A stretch of DNA of 64,000 nt from Paramyrothecium sp. XJ0827 (GCA_020881915.1 JAJFPB010000011.1:1054001-1118000); one strand, 5' to 3'. Positions 49,587 to 61,800 are shown, counted from the first letter of the stretch. Translations and numbers: made by a program. Notes: a model not told the origin generated them from the letters alone.

Positions 49587-51401
49587 ATGGCGGCTCTCGA
49601 GCAGTACAACTGGATTATCGCCCTCACCTCTATCGCCTTCTGCGCGAGCTCCTTCGGAAACGGCGCCAATGATGTCGCCAACTCGTACGCTACCTCGGTG
49701 GCCGCGCGAACTTTGACCATGCCACAGGTCGGTATCCTTTCCATGATTACAGAGTTCGTCGGTGCCGTTGCCCTCGGCAGCCGAGTCATAGGTACCGTCA
49801 AGAACGACATTATCAATATCAGCAACTTCGAGGGTACGCCCTCGGTGTTAATTCTCGCCATGGGATGCGCCGAGTTCGGAAACGCCTTCTGGCTGCTCAC
49901 TGCAACAAGGATTGGCTTTCCCGTCTCCACGACACAGACTGTCGTCGGTGCGCTAATCGGTGTCGGAATAGCATCCCAGGCTGGCGTGAATTGGTCGTGG
50001 GACTCGGACGGTGTGGCGCAGATTGCAGCCTCCTGGGGTATATCGCCCGCCATCTCGGCAGGCTTTGCCGCCATCCTCTTCGCTACCCTCAAGTACTCTA
50101 TTCTGGAGCGGAAAAATTCTTTCGAGAAGGCAATGAGGGCCATCCCGGTCTACCTCGCCTTCACTGCTAGCGTCCTCGCGCTTTTCATCACCATCGAGGC
50201 CCCAGGCGCACCAAGCCTCGAGGAGCTCGGCGCTGGAACTGCTGTAGGCATCGTGCTTGGTACGTTCTTCGGCGTCCTGCTGATCGCGTATATCTTTTTC
50301 GTGCCGTACTTTCATCGACGTCTTGTTAAGAACGATGGACGAATGCGACCGTGGCATATCTTCCTCGGGCCCCTTCTTTGGCTCGAAAATCCGCCGCTGT
50401 ACTTTGCTGGCAAAGGCGACGCAATTGTTATCGACTATTACCAAAATGCGTATGACAGCTCTGCGAGTAGCGCCAAGCATGATAAGCGCGAAGCAGAGAA
50501 GCGAAATCCAGTGAACGAGGGAGCCAATGCTATGCTCTGCAACAACAGGAATAACCCCAACGCCGAGGGAAGCAATGCTATGCTCGGCGTCAACGGCAAT
50601 AACCCCACCGCCGAGAACCAGAATCCTGCACCCCTGGAGGACGTTGAGCGCGGGAGGGATATCATGGTCCAAGATGGAGCCATTATCCGGCGTAAAAGGC
50701 GCCAACCGGAGCCCGAGGAGCGCATCCTGGGGCCTACCTCTCACCTCCCCATCTACCACCCGCTGCGCATCTGGAGCTACATTAAGTACTTCTTCCTTCA
50801 GGGTGTCACCCGCGACTGCCTCACCCACTCCTCTATGAAGCTCGCCGCCATTCACAGCAAGACCAAGCACTACGACAACCGCGTCGAGCACCTCTGGACT
50901 TACGCCCAAGTCGCCAGTGCTATGATGATGTCGATCGCCCATGGCTCCAACGATGTCGCCAACGCGGTCGCTCCCTGGGCGGCTGCGTACCAGACGTATC
51001 AAACTGGTGAGGTGGTTGAGGACTCCTATGCTCCTGTATGGATCCTCGTCGTCGCTGGCTTCCTCCTCGGTGCAGGATTCTGGTTCATGGGGTTCCATAT
51101 TATCCGGTCTCTGGGCAATAGGATTACGCAGATGAGCCCGACGAGAGGTTTCTCGATGGAGCTGGGCGCTGCTATCACGGTCTTGGTTGCAAGCCGCCTT
51201 GGCCTGCCCGTAAGCACTACGCAGTGTTTGGCCGGGGCAGTGCTTGGTGTCGCCCTGATGAATCTCGACCTTGGCGCGGTTAACTGGCGACAGATGGCAT
51301 TTATTTTCAGCGGCTGGATCTTGACCCTGCCCTGTGCCGGTCTAATAGCCGGTTTGTTGATGGCCATGGCGCTCAACACCCCGCAGTTCGGCCAGGGCTA
51401 G
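49587..51401 (+). CDS. PHO89: PHO-4/PHO89-type Na+-phosphate symporter
   Basis: Intact 604-codon single-exon gene for a plasma-membrane sodium-phosphate cotransporter. The two PiT signature repeats are present: FGNGANDVANSY (near residue 23) and HGSNDVANAV (near residue 452), each followed later by a VSTTQ motif (GFPVSTTQTVVGA and GLPVSTTQCLAGA). About 12 hydrophobic segments flank a central hydrophilic loop (residues about 285-395) rich in Asn with two related segments around NAMLCNNRNNPNAEG and NAMLGVNGNNPTAEN. Length and layout match the family. The start is the first Met, with the first membrane segment directly after it. In yeast PHO89 and ENA1 both respond to alkaline pH, which fits the neighbour upstream. 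Confidence 0.95.
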   Translation: MAALEQYNWIIALTSIAFCASSFGNGANDVANSYATSVAARTLTMPQVGILSMITEFVGAVALGSRVIGTVKNDIINISNFEGTPSVLILAMGCAEFGNAFWLLTATRIGFPVSTTQTVVGALIGVGIASQAGVNWSWDSDGVAQIAASWGISPAISAGFAAILFATLKYSILERKNSFEKAMRAIPVYLAFTASVLALFITIEAPGAPSLEELGAGTAVGIVLGTFFGVLLIAYIFFVPYFHRRLVKNDGRMRPWHIFLGPLLWLENPPLYFAGKGDAIVIDYYQNAYDSSASSAKHDKREAEKRNPVNEGANAMLCNNRNNPNAEGSNAMLGVNGNNPTAENQNPAPLEDVERGRDIMVQDGAIIRRKRRQPEPEERILGPTSHLPIYHPLRIWSYIKYFFLQGVTRDCLTHSSMKLAAIHSKTKHYDNRVEHLWTYAQVASAMMMSIAHGSNDVANAVAPWAAAYQTYQTGEVVEDSYAPVWILVVAGFLLGAGFWFMGFHIIRSLGNRITQMSPTRGFSMELGAAITVLVASRLGLPVSTTQCLAGAVLGVALMNLDLGAVNWRQMAFIFSGWILTLPCAGLIAGLLMAMALNTPQFGQG

Positions 51402-53062
51402 AGGAGGGCGGATTATAATGCGAGGCATCCCACTGCAACTTCCCCGATTCTCGATGAGGTAATCCGCCGCCTCAATCGGTTCAGGCTCATTGCAAAAAAA
51501 AGTTATCTATTTAGCATTCCGGTCCGAGCTATCATCCCTGCTATGTCAATACAGGTTGGACCAGGTCTTGGGTCTCAGCGTCTTCAATAACCACGACTCA
51601 AAACTCAGTATGGGATATCGGGAATCGGCAACGCACCTGTGGATTCTCACCAATGGGTGCTTGGAAGAGTTTATTATCGAAGTAGAGAAGCATGTAGTGG
51701 TGTCTGCAAAGACCATGAGCGGGAAATTGTCATATAAATGCAAATTACAGGCCTCGGGTCAAGGGCGATTGAAGAAACTCACGTTATGTCCAGGCCAACA
51801 TTTTGCCGGTTATCGTTGGGTGCCCTGGAGTGTCCTCAAAATGTTAGTTACGCTACAGTGGTTAAATTTCGAATGGCGCTATCATCTTTAGCCCGCATAG
51901 TTTCCAGGCGAGTCCCACCAGTATTCTGTGGTCTTTGAGTTCCCATAGGTACGGCCGTGGGGATGACGGAAGTCTTGGATGCTGTCAGGGAAGCCGTCGA
52001 CTCAAATTCCTGGCTGGTCGGCGCCACGAAGCAAATCAGCACACACACACACACAGGTTGACCTAAGTCGATAGCCATAGGAACACCAGGGCCGTTCCCC
52101 CCTTGAGGTCGGATATGATTAACGACCTCAACGATGTCCTCCTCTCTCATGACACGGATGCATCGTATGATGCCGCAATAACTCGCCTTGGGGATAACGC
52201 TTGTACTACGCAGGATTGCGATAACTTGGACGGTAATCATTGCCATGACCAAGCAAGGATCTCACAGAAGCAGCGAAGAGAGTCTGTCGCGGACAGCACA
52301 GTGTTATTGCCATCACCACGTATCCAACGAGAGATTGTCGTCGGCAATAACGACTGAGCGGTGGTACTCGAACGGGTGAATGGCGATTTCTCTACAAGTC
52401 CATCGTCCGGATCAGATATGTCTATGGAAGGTAGATTGACCGGGAGCGAGACGATTACGGCATTGGAGTCTCCATGCTGGTCGTTGCCGAAGCCGATAAA
52501 GACGCCTCCGCCCTTCACCCCCGATACCGCGCAAACCATCTAAGACACGACTCCCGCGGACCCCAGTAACGCCATGCCGGAACAAGGGCTTTTCCCACTC
52601 TCCCGCAATTTCGTGTCCTGCCTTGATGAGGACGACAGTTCCTTGGCTAATCCCAGCTCCTCTTTCGGGCTTGGGTTGCCCACGACTAGCTCCACCTCTG
52701 CCATTACGAGGCGCCGCCACGCCCAGCAATTCTCCTGACGCGAAGGTTATGGACATTAGCACCCATGCAGAACAAGAAAACCCGAAACTCTGGGAAGCGG
52801 CGGGCATCCAGGCAAGAGACACTGTGACAGAGACGACTGGGGGTGGCCTGACCGCCCGCCTAGACTCAGGCCGGAAAGGAAACTGGCCAACAGGAAGGCG
52901 ATCAAGGGGCCTTGGTGTCGCATCGGAGCGCTTACGAAGAGCCTTCCGGGGATATCAGAAACTAGATCAGGAAGAGACACCCAAAGCGAAGATGAAATTA
53001 AAATTACGGCGCGGACACCGACCAGTATATGATTGAGACCGTTCGTCCTCGTCATCTACTGC
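51402..53062. other. 1.7-kb region without a supported gene
   Basis: Open frames on both strands overlap without family resemblance (for example 52412-52822 minus and 52623-53036 plus). A short CA repeat lies near 52041-52057. It could hold a decayed gene but I cannot name one. Confidence 0.4.
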
Positions 53063-53310
53063 TTAAAGCCCGAGTGCCCGATGCAGAAAGTCGACGGCGT
53101 CGGTCATGCCCTTTGACACTTGGAAGCTATGACCGCCTTCTGGATACTCGCGCCAGGTGACGTCAGCGCCGAACCCGCGCAACTGGTCGCGCAGGTTGCG
53201 GCCCCATCCAACGAGAACGACTGAGTCGTCGATGCAGTGCTCAAGCAGGATAGGCGTGTTGCGTACCACGGCGTCGTCGTCATCCCGTGGTACATCCTCT
53301 AGCAGCGCTC
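53063..53310 (-). pseudogene. Carboxylesterase/acyl-protein-thioesterase C-terminal fragment
   Basis: Reads TPILLEHCIDDSVVLVGWG, then LRDQLRGFGADVTWREYPEG and GHSFQVSKGMTDAVDFLHRA. This is the C-terminal end of the phospholipase/carboxylesterase alpha/beta-hydrolase family: the acidic residue (DD) and the catalytic His (EGGHSF) are visible, while the nucleophile Ser part is missing. Upstream the frame (LLEDVPRDDDDAVVRN) runs into the inverted repeat at 53319, which probably marks the end of the neighbouring hAT element. Confidence 0.75.
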
Positions 53311-53318
53311 ATCATATG

Positions 53319-53405
53319 TCAATCAAATCAACTTTGACCTCAAAGTTGATTTGATTGATAGCCCTCGAGCTCAAAGTTGATTTGTTTGATTTGATTGATG
53401 TTCTA
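53319..53405. repeat. Inverted repeat at the hAT 3 border
   Basis: TCAATCAAATCAACTTTGA (53319-53337) is followed after 2 bp by its perfect inverted copy (53340-53358), and a third related copy lies at about 53371-53400. Placed between the hydrolase fragment and the hAT C-terminus, it likely belongs to the element's end. Confidence 0.7.
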
Positions 53406-53413
53406 TATCAATT

Positions 53414-56138
53414 CTATAGGTGGAGACCCCTACGCGAAGTCGTCCCCCTCGTGCACACCAAAAGTGAGCTACCCACCCAGCTACCCAACTTTACTCCGCC
53501 CTGCCTGACCCAGTTCTTGAGGCACTGAACGTGTTCCAATGTATCCGAGCCCATCGAAAGACTCTGAGACGTCAACGTCAGCTTCGCTAGGCTAAATTGC
53601 CTCTCACAATCGCTTGCCATCGCTGGAATAGCAAAGACATCCAGAGCAAAGCTGCTCAGTGAAGGAAACGAAGCCCTGTGGTCTCTCCACCATTGGATAG
53701 CATCCTGCGTATCCTGTGGCTCGAGACGGAGATACCTTTCGAGCTCGCCGACACTGCCGCCTCGTCGCAAACGCTTTCTTCGTCTTGCTGTTAATCCATT
53801 GAGTGTACTGATCATCCTCTTGGCCCATCGTCCTTGGCGCTGCGTCGTACTTCATTGTTTCTTCACACAGTCCCTGGTTCGCGTCGTACCAACGGGTAAA
53901 GTAATCCTTAATTCCAACTTTGGCATCACGAACCCAGGCGAGTTGTTCCTCAGAGACCCAAGTGGCCTCTAACCAGCTGATCCCGAACCTCGGATGAAGA
54001 ATGATCGCTGCCGCAAACAAGGGAGATTCTCCGAGTTTGTCATAATACTCATTTAGCTTCTTCCACCCGTTGTTAATCGATGCCCGGATATAGGCTCGAT
54101 GGTCTGCTGGTAATGTGCTCTTTTGCGACGTCTCGGACGCTGATCGCTTCTCCGCCGTGGAATATTCAGCCCGAGAACGCAGCGGTAAGGCAGATTCCAT
54201 GATCTCGTGGGTTGGCTCCGCTGCGGTAGCGCGTAAACCTCATCTTCGTCAAAGCGGGCAGGGAGACGGCGTACGCGGCTTGGCCGGCTGTTGCGCTCAC
54301 GGAAATTTGTCGGCGCCGTTGCAATCCGCTCCGCGGCATCCAGATGAGTTTCACCCACTGTCTCCGCCGCAACTTCACTATAGAAGACTTTCCAGTCCTC
54401 AAAGTGCTCCAGTAGATATTCCATTCCTATCAACACCTCCCATAGGCGTCCATGGCTGTCGCCTTTACCCCAGCCTTGCGTCCGCATCGTCTGAAGGTAT
54501 ATAGGTTTGAGAATCTCGTTCACTTCGCCAAGAACCCGCCAGTCTTCGCTGGACAATATGTCATCCGCCGGGATACGTCTTGCCTCGCTTTCCTCCTCTA
54601 GAATCGCAAAGAGAAATGCCCTGATGTCTGTCTGCTTTCGCAAAGACCTCTCAATCATCATGTACGTTGAGTTCCACCGCGTTTCGTTGTTCATGACAAC
54701 CTCGAGCTCGGCCGTGGATTCCTCGCAGAGCCGATATCCCTCGTAATCCTGCTCCCGGGCAATTCGCTTGAACTGTTCACTCCGCTGCGGCGACGAACGG
54801 ATAAACTTGACAATATTGCGGAGCTTACCAATGGGGCCCTTTGTGCGCCAATGATCCAGGTCCTGCTCAATAAGGCCGCGCATTGCTGTTGATGTCAGAC
54901 TCCAGCTCGAACGAGTCGGCGTCTTTGCCAAAGAGAAAGGCTCGCGCGACGAGATTGAGCGTGTGCCCATAGCATCGCATCCGGCGGGCCTTTATATCAA
55001 CAGACCTCATCGATGGATCGAGCTTCTGGTACATGTGGTACAGACAAGTATCGTTTGCGGCGATGTTATCAGAGATGGCACAGCCAACTCGCCCCTCAAT
55101 CTCCCATTCGTGGACGATGTCGACCAGAGAACCGGCAAGGTTCTCGCCACTATGAGCACCAGATTGACGACGCAAAGCCAGAAGACGGGATTGCTGATGC
55201 CCCTGTTGATCGATAAAGTGCGCAAATACAGCCATGATTGCAAAGCGATTCGGTGACGTCCAGAGATCGAAGCTAATGTGCACCGCTGTCAAGGCGTTAC
55301 AGAGCTCTGCCTTAAAAGGTATCTCGCTTCGCTTCAAAGAGCCGGTGTATCTCTCTAGTGACAGAGCTACCACTCCACGCCATCTGGACCACTAAATCGC
55401 TGTCGAAATGGTTGAAGATCTTCCGAAGGAAGCTGTGCTCGAAGATGGTGAATGGCACATCGCTATCAATGACGAACCCAACGCTTAGTTCTTGTATGGC
55501 TCTTATTTTCGCTTTTGGTATGACGCTCTGTTCAAGCCGGCGCCTTTTGGGTGTTGCACCAGAATAAATATCAATGGCGCTTTCATCACCAGGACTTGGC
55601 TCACTAGACTGGCTGGCTGGGGTGATCCGGTGAGCTCTATGCAGGTCGATCAGCTGCTGGGTATCTTGTGAACAATATTGAACGGGACAGGTACATGCTT
55701 TCGGAGATGATCTGCTGCGGAAGACGTGGCTTGCACCGAGAAGAACTCCGCTGCGCCTTTCATGTCACATCGATTGCAGCACCAGACATGACCTATCGGT
55801 TGATCCTGATAGTTCAGTTCGACAAGGAAGGTCCCGTGCGACCTAATCCAGCTCTTCCTGCCCTTTGCACCTTTTCGAGCCAGCGAATCCTCTTGGACGA
55901 AGCGACGGTTCTTCCAGGTAATCTTGGGCAGATCTTCAATAGTCGGGTTAGGAGGTAAAGCTGCAACGGCTGCCTCTTCCAACTGTTTGGCAACCGTCTT
56001 AGGCTGAGACAATCGTGAGAAGACGGAAGAGGGAGGTGTGGGGCAAGGCGTCAACGTTGCTGGCGGAAAGCCAGCTGGCGATGGGGAGAGCGGCGAATTC
56101 GACAGTTTGCTGATGAAATCCAAAAAAAAGAAAAGCAT
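53414..56138 (-). pseudogene. hAT transposase 3, frameshifted; right end lost
   Basis: The N-terminal frame (55650-56138) carries a BED-type finger (VWCCNRCDMKGAAEFF ... AADHLRKHV). Following frames give ISFDLWTSPNRFAIMAVFAH, CAISDNIAANDTC, RCYGHTLNLVARAFLFGK (55000), IGKLRNIVKFI, MNNETRWNSTYMMIERSL (54690), NNGWKKLNEYYDKLGESP (54060) and the dimerisation block MASDCERQFSLAKLT (53600). At least four frames are used, so several indels are present. The pogo copy at 56140 sits directly before the likely start (DFISKLSNSPLS), and no hAT end is found beyond it. The left border is near 53319. Confidence 0.85.
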
Positions 56139-56139
56139 A

Positions 56140-56530
56140 ACGTGTATGATAAGCGAGCGCGCAATACAAGCGAGCGCGCACTTTTCTCCTCAACCACCTA
56201 ATTATATCTTTCAACTTAATTTTCTCAACCATAAATCATGTTATCATCAATCAATGAGGCAAATATTAATCTCGCCCTTCAAGCCCTTAAGAAAGACCCT
56301 CAATTAACTCCCTTTCGCGCTTCAAAGATCTACAAAGTCTCCCGCCGCACCCTAGAACGCCGACGCGATGGCATTCCTACCCGACGCGATATTATGCCTA
56401 ATTCGCGGAAACTATCTGATCTAGAGGAACAGACTCTTGTTGAGTATATCCTTGACCTAGATCCCGAGGATTTCCCCCGCGGCTTAGTGATGTGGAAGAA
56501 ATGGCCAACCGACTCCTTGCTGACCGCGAC
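56140..56530 (+). mobile_element. pogo copy 3, truncated to 391 bp
   Basis: TA at 56138-56139, then ACGTGTATGATAAGCGAG with two copies of AAGCGAGCGCGCA separated by ATAC. A transposase N-terminus starts at 56238 (MLSSINEANINLALQALKKD) and continues through the helix-turn-helix to a frameshifted LDPEDFPRG region. It ends at 56530 where the hAT 4 element begins; the rest of the pogo is not found on the far side. Confidence 0.85.
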
Positions 56531-56544
56531 CAGGGATGGACATC

Positions 56545-56830
56545 GAACGAATGGGAATCGAATCGATAGATTCATTCGATGCCAAGTCTTACAAATGTCG
56601 AATCGAATTTCTTGGCATTCGATTCGATGTCGAATCTGCGGCGCGCCCATTTGATTCGCATCGAATCGAATGTGACATGTCCTGTTCGATGTTCGAATGC
56701 ATCGATTCGAATGTGGGGCATCCCATTCGACATTCGAACCGTACAGGTCACCATATGATTCGACATCGAATCGATCGCCCCCACCCGTTCGATCGAAAAT
56801 CGATCGATTCGGTCGAACACAGAGACGCGA
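56545..56830. repeat. Left subterminal TTCGA repeat array of hAT 4
   Basis: More than twenty ATTCGA/TCGAAT motifs in both orientations, often as ATTCGA-ATCGA doublets, within about 280 bp. They generate spurious Arg/Ser/Asp-rich open frames, which are not genes. Confidence 0.85.
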
Positions 56831-56839
56831 TGTGCGAAT

Positions 56840-58586
56840 CATGACCAAGGGGTGGATTCAGCGCGATTCGCAGACGCGTTAAGAGGCCCCTGGCACTCTC
56901 CTCGACGCGACAAGTGCAACGCGATCAACGCTGACAACAATTCATCTTAATGCTAAGATGTGTTAGCAAGTACATAACATGACCCTAAAAGCCCAATAGC
57001 ATGCTAGGTACCCTGCAACTACAGCAATCATCCCTGTCTAACCGCCCCCAAGCCCGGAACGGATTAACGCGCCGGCCACCGCGAATTGCCAACAGGTTTA
57101 CCAGTTGGTAATGACTCCTGTCAGATATTGTGGCGAATTGTATGTTCATATTGTTCTGTGTCGTGCTTGCTACTTGAGGTTTCGGAGCAAGCTCTATATG
57201 CTTTTTCTGTGCATGTGGAATCAACTGGAAGCTGCTTGCTAAGCCTGTGGCAATAGGTGGCAACTGTCATCTTTGATGACAATATCAGCCTTTCAAGCTA
57301 CTTCCATGAGCTTCCTTTGCCAGTATTCAACAACTCTCATGGTCACAATCCCGACAAATAACCCACCAGCAGGTGCTTTACAGGAATGTAACGGATAACC
57401 CAATTTTAATCTTGTAATAAAACACTGAGTCGGTTTCTATGAGGAATATATATTTGTCGCGTGGGGTGGTTGAAGTATGAGTTATTGTTGCTGTAAAAAT
57501 ACAACCTCCCAAGTTAGGAGGTACCAAGGTCGTCATATAAAAGTAGGTGGGGCTTACAGTAGTTTTTAACGCAGGAGTATAGGGTACGTCCGTCCCAGTA
57601 ACAGGCCGCTATACAGAGAGGGGATCACTAAAAACACGCCGCTTTTTCTGCAGAATATTAGGAAGGAAGCAAAAAGAAGAAAAAAAGGAAAACCAAAAAA
57701 AAAACTATCTCCGTATTTCTCTCTACTAAAAAGTTTCTACTGATGCTAGCTTTGGCATGATCGGATGAATATGTCCGGCTCGAAGTTTTCACGCATTGGC
57801 GAGTATGGGATTCATGATCTTCCTGCCCCTCTCTTTAACTTTTTGGTTGTCTCGGGGACCTGCACCTAAAGCCAGCTTTGCCTGTGAACCGATGTACCAG
57901 CGACTTCACAGGTGCATCCACTTAGAGCCTCAACTTCAAGTCCCCACCGTTCCGCCCCCTCACGTGAACCGTTTACGAAAATCTCAAGAATCCATTCTGA
58001 GTTGACGCCAGATTGGAATGAGCACAAATGCAAAGCCGGGTATGGGGACTCGGCTGAGGAACGGGATGGCTTTTTCAAGGTTGGCCCGTAGTGATGCGTC
58101 TGTGCTTTGGCATGAGCCAATAGGAGCCTCTGACGCAAGTGGAACAGGGAATATATGGAATCTCACCCCACCGTCTGTGGACCTAATCAACGAGACCCCG
58201 ATTTGGCTGGTTGCCAAGTACTGAGAGCTTGGTGGAGCGGCACTTGGGAGAATCTCCGTACACCAATGGTCGGAACAAAGTTTGGCTTCTTACATACAAT
58301 GGCGGCTTCACGCGCGACTCCCTCGCCTTGGGCGCGCCAGGTCGTCGTTCGCGCTGCTCGCGAATGCTTCATTAATCGCACAAGATTTTGCATGTTTAAC
58401 GGCAGTGGAGATGTCGCGAATTTCGCGTTGACGACAAAATGGGCGTGATATACGCGTGTTATTGGCCTCAATGCCTGTCTAGCCAGTGATGGATGGATGG
58501 ATTTAAGTTGAGCCTCAGTGCAGTCTCAATGGCTTCCAACAACCTCGACCCACGCGACTTGTCCGACTAGCTAAACTAACCGCATC
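56840..58586. other. hAT 4 left internal non-coding region
   Basis: About 1.7 kb between the repeat array and the transposase start. Purine-rich runs occur near 57660-57715. Short frames such as 58018-58224 (ending ETPIWLVAKY) match nothing I recognise. It may be a long 5' UTR/promoter or captured host DNA. Confidence 0.4.
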
Positions 58587-61375
58587 ATGATGTCCTCCGA
58601 ACCATTCTCTTTGAGCCCTTCGTCCTGGAATCAACCAGGCGTGATGGAGCGCGATGAATTCTCTTCTTCGCCAGCCGCCCCGTCTCCAGGAACCTCATTA
58701 CCAACGACGCCATTGCCCCGTCCTCGCGGGACTGCCGCCGATTTTATTCAGGTCGATTGGACACTCTGGGGCCGCCAAGAGTGGGCCAAATGGCCCGGAT
58801 TCGAGCGTTATACTGGCGGCCAAGACACGAGAGCATGGTGGCAACAATATGGGTATCGCGTTAAGGACCGTTCCACGTCGCGGCAGGGAAATAAGCTGAA
58901 GTGGATCTGCGCTGACTGCTTTGCCCGAGGTTTTAAGAAGAAGTCAGACTTCTGTTTCGTCTGCTCGACAGGAGTCGCCATCAGGAAACACCTACTCAAA
59001 GCCCACGGGATTCTTGTAAGTGTGTGCCTCTCCTCTACGGTTTGATAACGTGCTGATTTGGCAGGCCCCGAACAAAGTTGTCAGCCCCGTGGGGGCTCAT
59101 TTCGAGATGACAGGACCATCACCGACTTCATCGATGCCGACTTCAATAATCCCCACGACCAGTTTCTTCTCAGCAAGCTGCGTGGAAGATTCAGCAGCAA
59201 AGGCCTCCGAGTACTCCTCCTCGACTGGATTACCTACCATAACCTGCCGTTCAACATTGTCAATACCGAGCGGTTCCAGCGGATCCTTCTCTACGGCAAT
59301 CCCCTCCTTGATGTGACCCACATTCCCTCTGCGAAGACGCTGCTTCGCATGCTCGAATCCGAGTATAGGGGTGCCGTTGGGCCGGTAACCGAAGTATTGC
59401 GCAGCGCTCGATCCCAGATTCATTTCTCCTTCGACGGTTGGACATCCAAGTCGTACACTTCGTTTCTTGGGATCAACGCTCAATTCATTGATAACCACTT
59501 TGTCCAACACCGAATCCTCCTTGGGCTGCGACCTCTCTCGGGTAGACACAACGGTGCTTCACTTGCCGATGAGGTCGCTGATACGCTCGCATTCTGGCAA
59601 ATCAACGACCCGGACAAGGTTGGCTACTTCACGCTGGACAATGCTGCCAACAATGACACCTGCATGGACGATCTTGCCTTTGAACACGGCTTCTCAGCTG
59701 AAGAGCGACGGATCCGCTGCGCTGCGCATATCTTCAACCTTTGCGTGCGGGCAATGCTATACGGTTCGAAGCGAGAGAGAACTTCGCGGCAATCATCGCT
59801 GCCGATGGTGACGATCAAGATGACGATGAGGAGCTAGTTGATCAAGCTATCGACGAGGCCCTGGATGTAGAGATGGAAGACGGCACGGATGAAGACTTTG
59901 AAGCGAGCACTGCCGTTGGTATCCCAGAAGAGGACTTCCTATCATCCCACCCAGCCCCGGAGGAGATCAATGGAGCCACTTTCAGGGAGTACAGCCAGAA
60001 CGGCGCCGCAGGAATGCTTCACAACATCGGGATTCAGCTGCGAGCGAGTACACAGCTGTACGAGCAGTTTCTTCAGTCTCAGCGCAAGGAATCCGGCCAT
60101 GAATCAACGCTTCACTGGGTCTTCAACAATGCCACCAGATGGAACTCGGACATGCGGATGATGGAGAGGGCCCTTCGTCTCCGCCCGGCTCTCAATACAT
60201 TCTTCAATGACGTTCAGAACCGTTGGGAAACTGAGGGTCTTTGTGACAAACCGAAACCGGCAGTTCTGCAATACGGCTTAAGTGCGTACGACTGGAAGGT
60301 TATCGAGGTGCTTGTCAAGCTTCTGAAGCCTTTTGAAATCGCCACCAAGCAACTTCAGGGCGACGGTATTCCCGACGCGAGGTCGACTTGTGGTAGTTTC
60401 GATGAATACTTCCCTGTCTTCGAGATCCTACTTGACCACCTCGAAGGAGCTATCGAAGGCACAATCTTTGAAGAAGTTGAGGATCCAGTGAGCAAGGAGA
60501 AGAAGGACGTCGAAGTCGCCATCTACGACGGGCTCGATAGCAGAACCCGTAGATTGCTCCAGGTCTTTATCAAGCTCGGATGGAAGAAGCTGCACAAATA
60601 CTACAACCGTCTGACTAGCGCAGCTTATGTCGGCGCTGTTGTCTTCAACCCGGCGAAGAAGTGGCGCCTTCTCGATCAACTGTGGTCTCGAGTACCTTCC
60701 CGTAAGGCCAAGGGTTGGCGATTAGAGTACGAATCCAAGCTCTTGGAGATCTGGGAGAGTTACAGGGAACGCGACGTTGACTACGAAGTCTTTGCTACAT
60801 CTGACGAGGCCTCAATGGATTACATTGAGCGGAGACTTGCCAGGAGTGTAGCTGGGTCGCCATGCGCCCAGGGTTCGTCCTTGGCAGCGTCCAGTGCCCG
60901 CAAGAGCACCCGAAAGACGAAACACACAACAGCGGGAGCGACTGCTGATGACGAATATGCTCGGTACTGTGCTGAGGATGTTGTCAGCAGTCACCACTAC
61001 AGAAGCAGGCCGATTGACTGGTGGAAAATCAACAGGAATCGGTACCCGCGACTGTCTCTGATGGCGGTTGATATGCTCACCATCCCATCGTCGTCTGCGG
61101 AGAGCGAGAGGACATTTAGCAGTGCAGGACGTATGACGGCACCGTTGAGAAGCCGGCTGAGGAGGGAGATAGTGGCGATGGCTCAGTGCATTCGATCGTG
61201 GAGTAAAACTGGGATCTACGCGCCTTCACTGCCGCTGGTTAGCTTCAGTGATGATCAATGGGTTGACGCACTTGCGTCGCTGAAGGGACGAGTGACATTT
61301 AATCTGCCTAGTACTTGCCTTTGCACAATTGACGATGTTCTGCGATGTCTTATCCGAAGCCGTGATACCTTCTAA
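58587..61375 (+). pseudogene. hAT transposase 4, nearly intact
   Basis: Exon 1 (58587-59017) starts MMSSEPFSLSPSSWNQP and has a BED-type finger (WICADCFARGF ... IRKHLLKAHGIL). GTAAGT..GGCAG forms an intron of about 46 bp, but the downstream frame is off by one near 59080. Then LLDWITYHNLPFNIVNTE, IHFSFDGWTSKSYTSFLGIN, YFTLDNAANNDTCMDDLAF and RCAAHIFNLCVRAMLYG follow in order. A short indel in a GA-rich stretch near 59770 switches frame; the rest is open for 540 codons: NNATRWNSDMRMMERAL, WKKLHKYYNRLTS, and the dimerisation block SSSAESERTFSSAGRM (61100). It is the best-preserved hAT transposase of the window. Confidence 0.9.
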
Positions 61376-61499
61376 ACCCGCTCTGCACCTCTCACCACTC
61401 TTCTGTCGGGATATGACGGCATGACGGCCTGGTGATGATGACAACGGTCCATTTGGTTCTAGGTCCTATTGGTGTTTCGGTCTCCGCCGGGATTAGTTC

Positions 61500-61800
61500 T
61501 ACGTTCGATCGAGTTCGAATCGAATTCGATCGAATCTTGGCATTCGATAGATATCGAATCTACGGAAGACATGTTCGATTCGAGTCGAATCTACGGCACA
61601 AGAATTGTGGCGCGTTCGATTCGATACGAATCTGCGGGAGATGTTTTCGATTCGAGTCGAATCTACAGGACAAGAATTGTGGCACGTTCGATTCGATACG
61701 AATCTGTGGGAGATGCGTCCGATTCGAATCGAATCTACGGGGTCACATTCGATTCGAACGCCAAGGCTTGGCGTTCGATTCGATAGATTCGTAAGATGTC
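61500..61800. repeat. Right subterminal TTCGA repeat array of hAT 4
   Basis: Same motif family as the left array. Two long units of about 80 bp are repeated in tandem (around 61560-61640 and 61640-61720), each with CGATTCGA(G/T)TCGAATCTAC and ACAAGAATTGTGGC. A CCAAGGCTTGG palindrome lies near 61761. Confidence 0.85.

Noticed and set aside
49953..51098. 381-codon open frame on the minus strand
   Set aside because: Lies entirely antisense to the intact PHO89-type gene and has no family resemblance; a shadow frame of GC-rich coding DNA.
52035..52060. CA dinucleotide repeat
   Set aside because: Short microsatellite of no evident function.
56536..56882. Arg/Asp/Ser-rich frames over the left repeat array, and similar ones at 61432-62027
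   Set aside because: Produced by the ATTCGA repeats; only the part after 61809 is a genuine protein fragment (glycosyltransferase).
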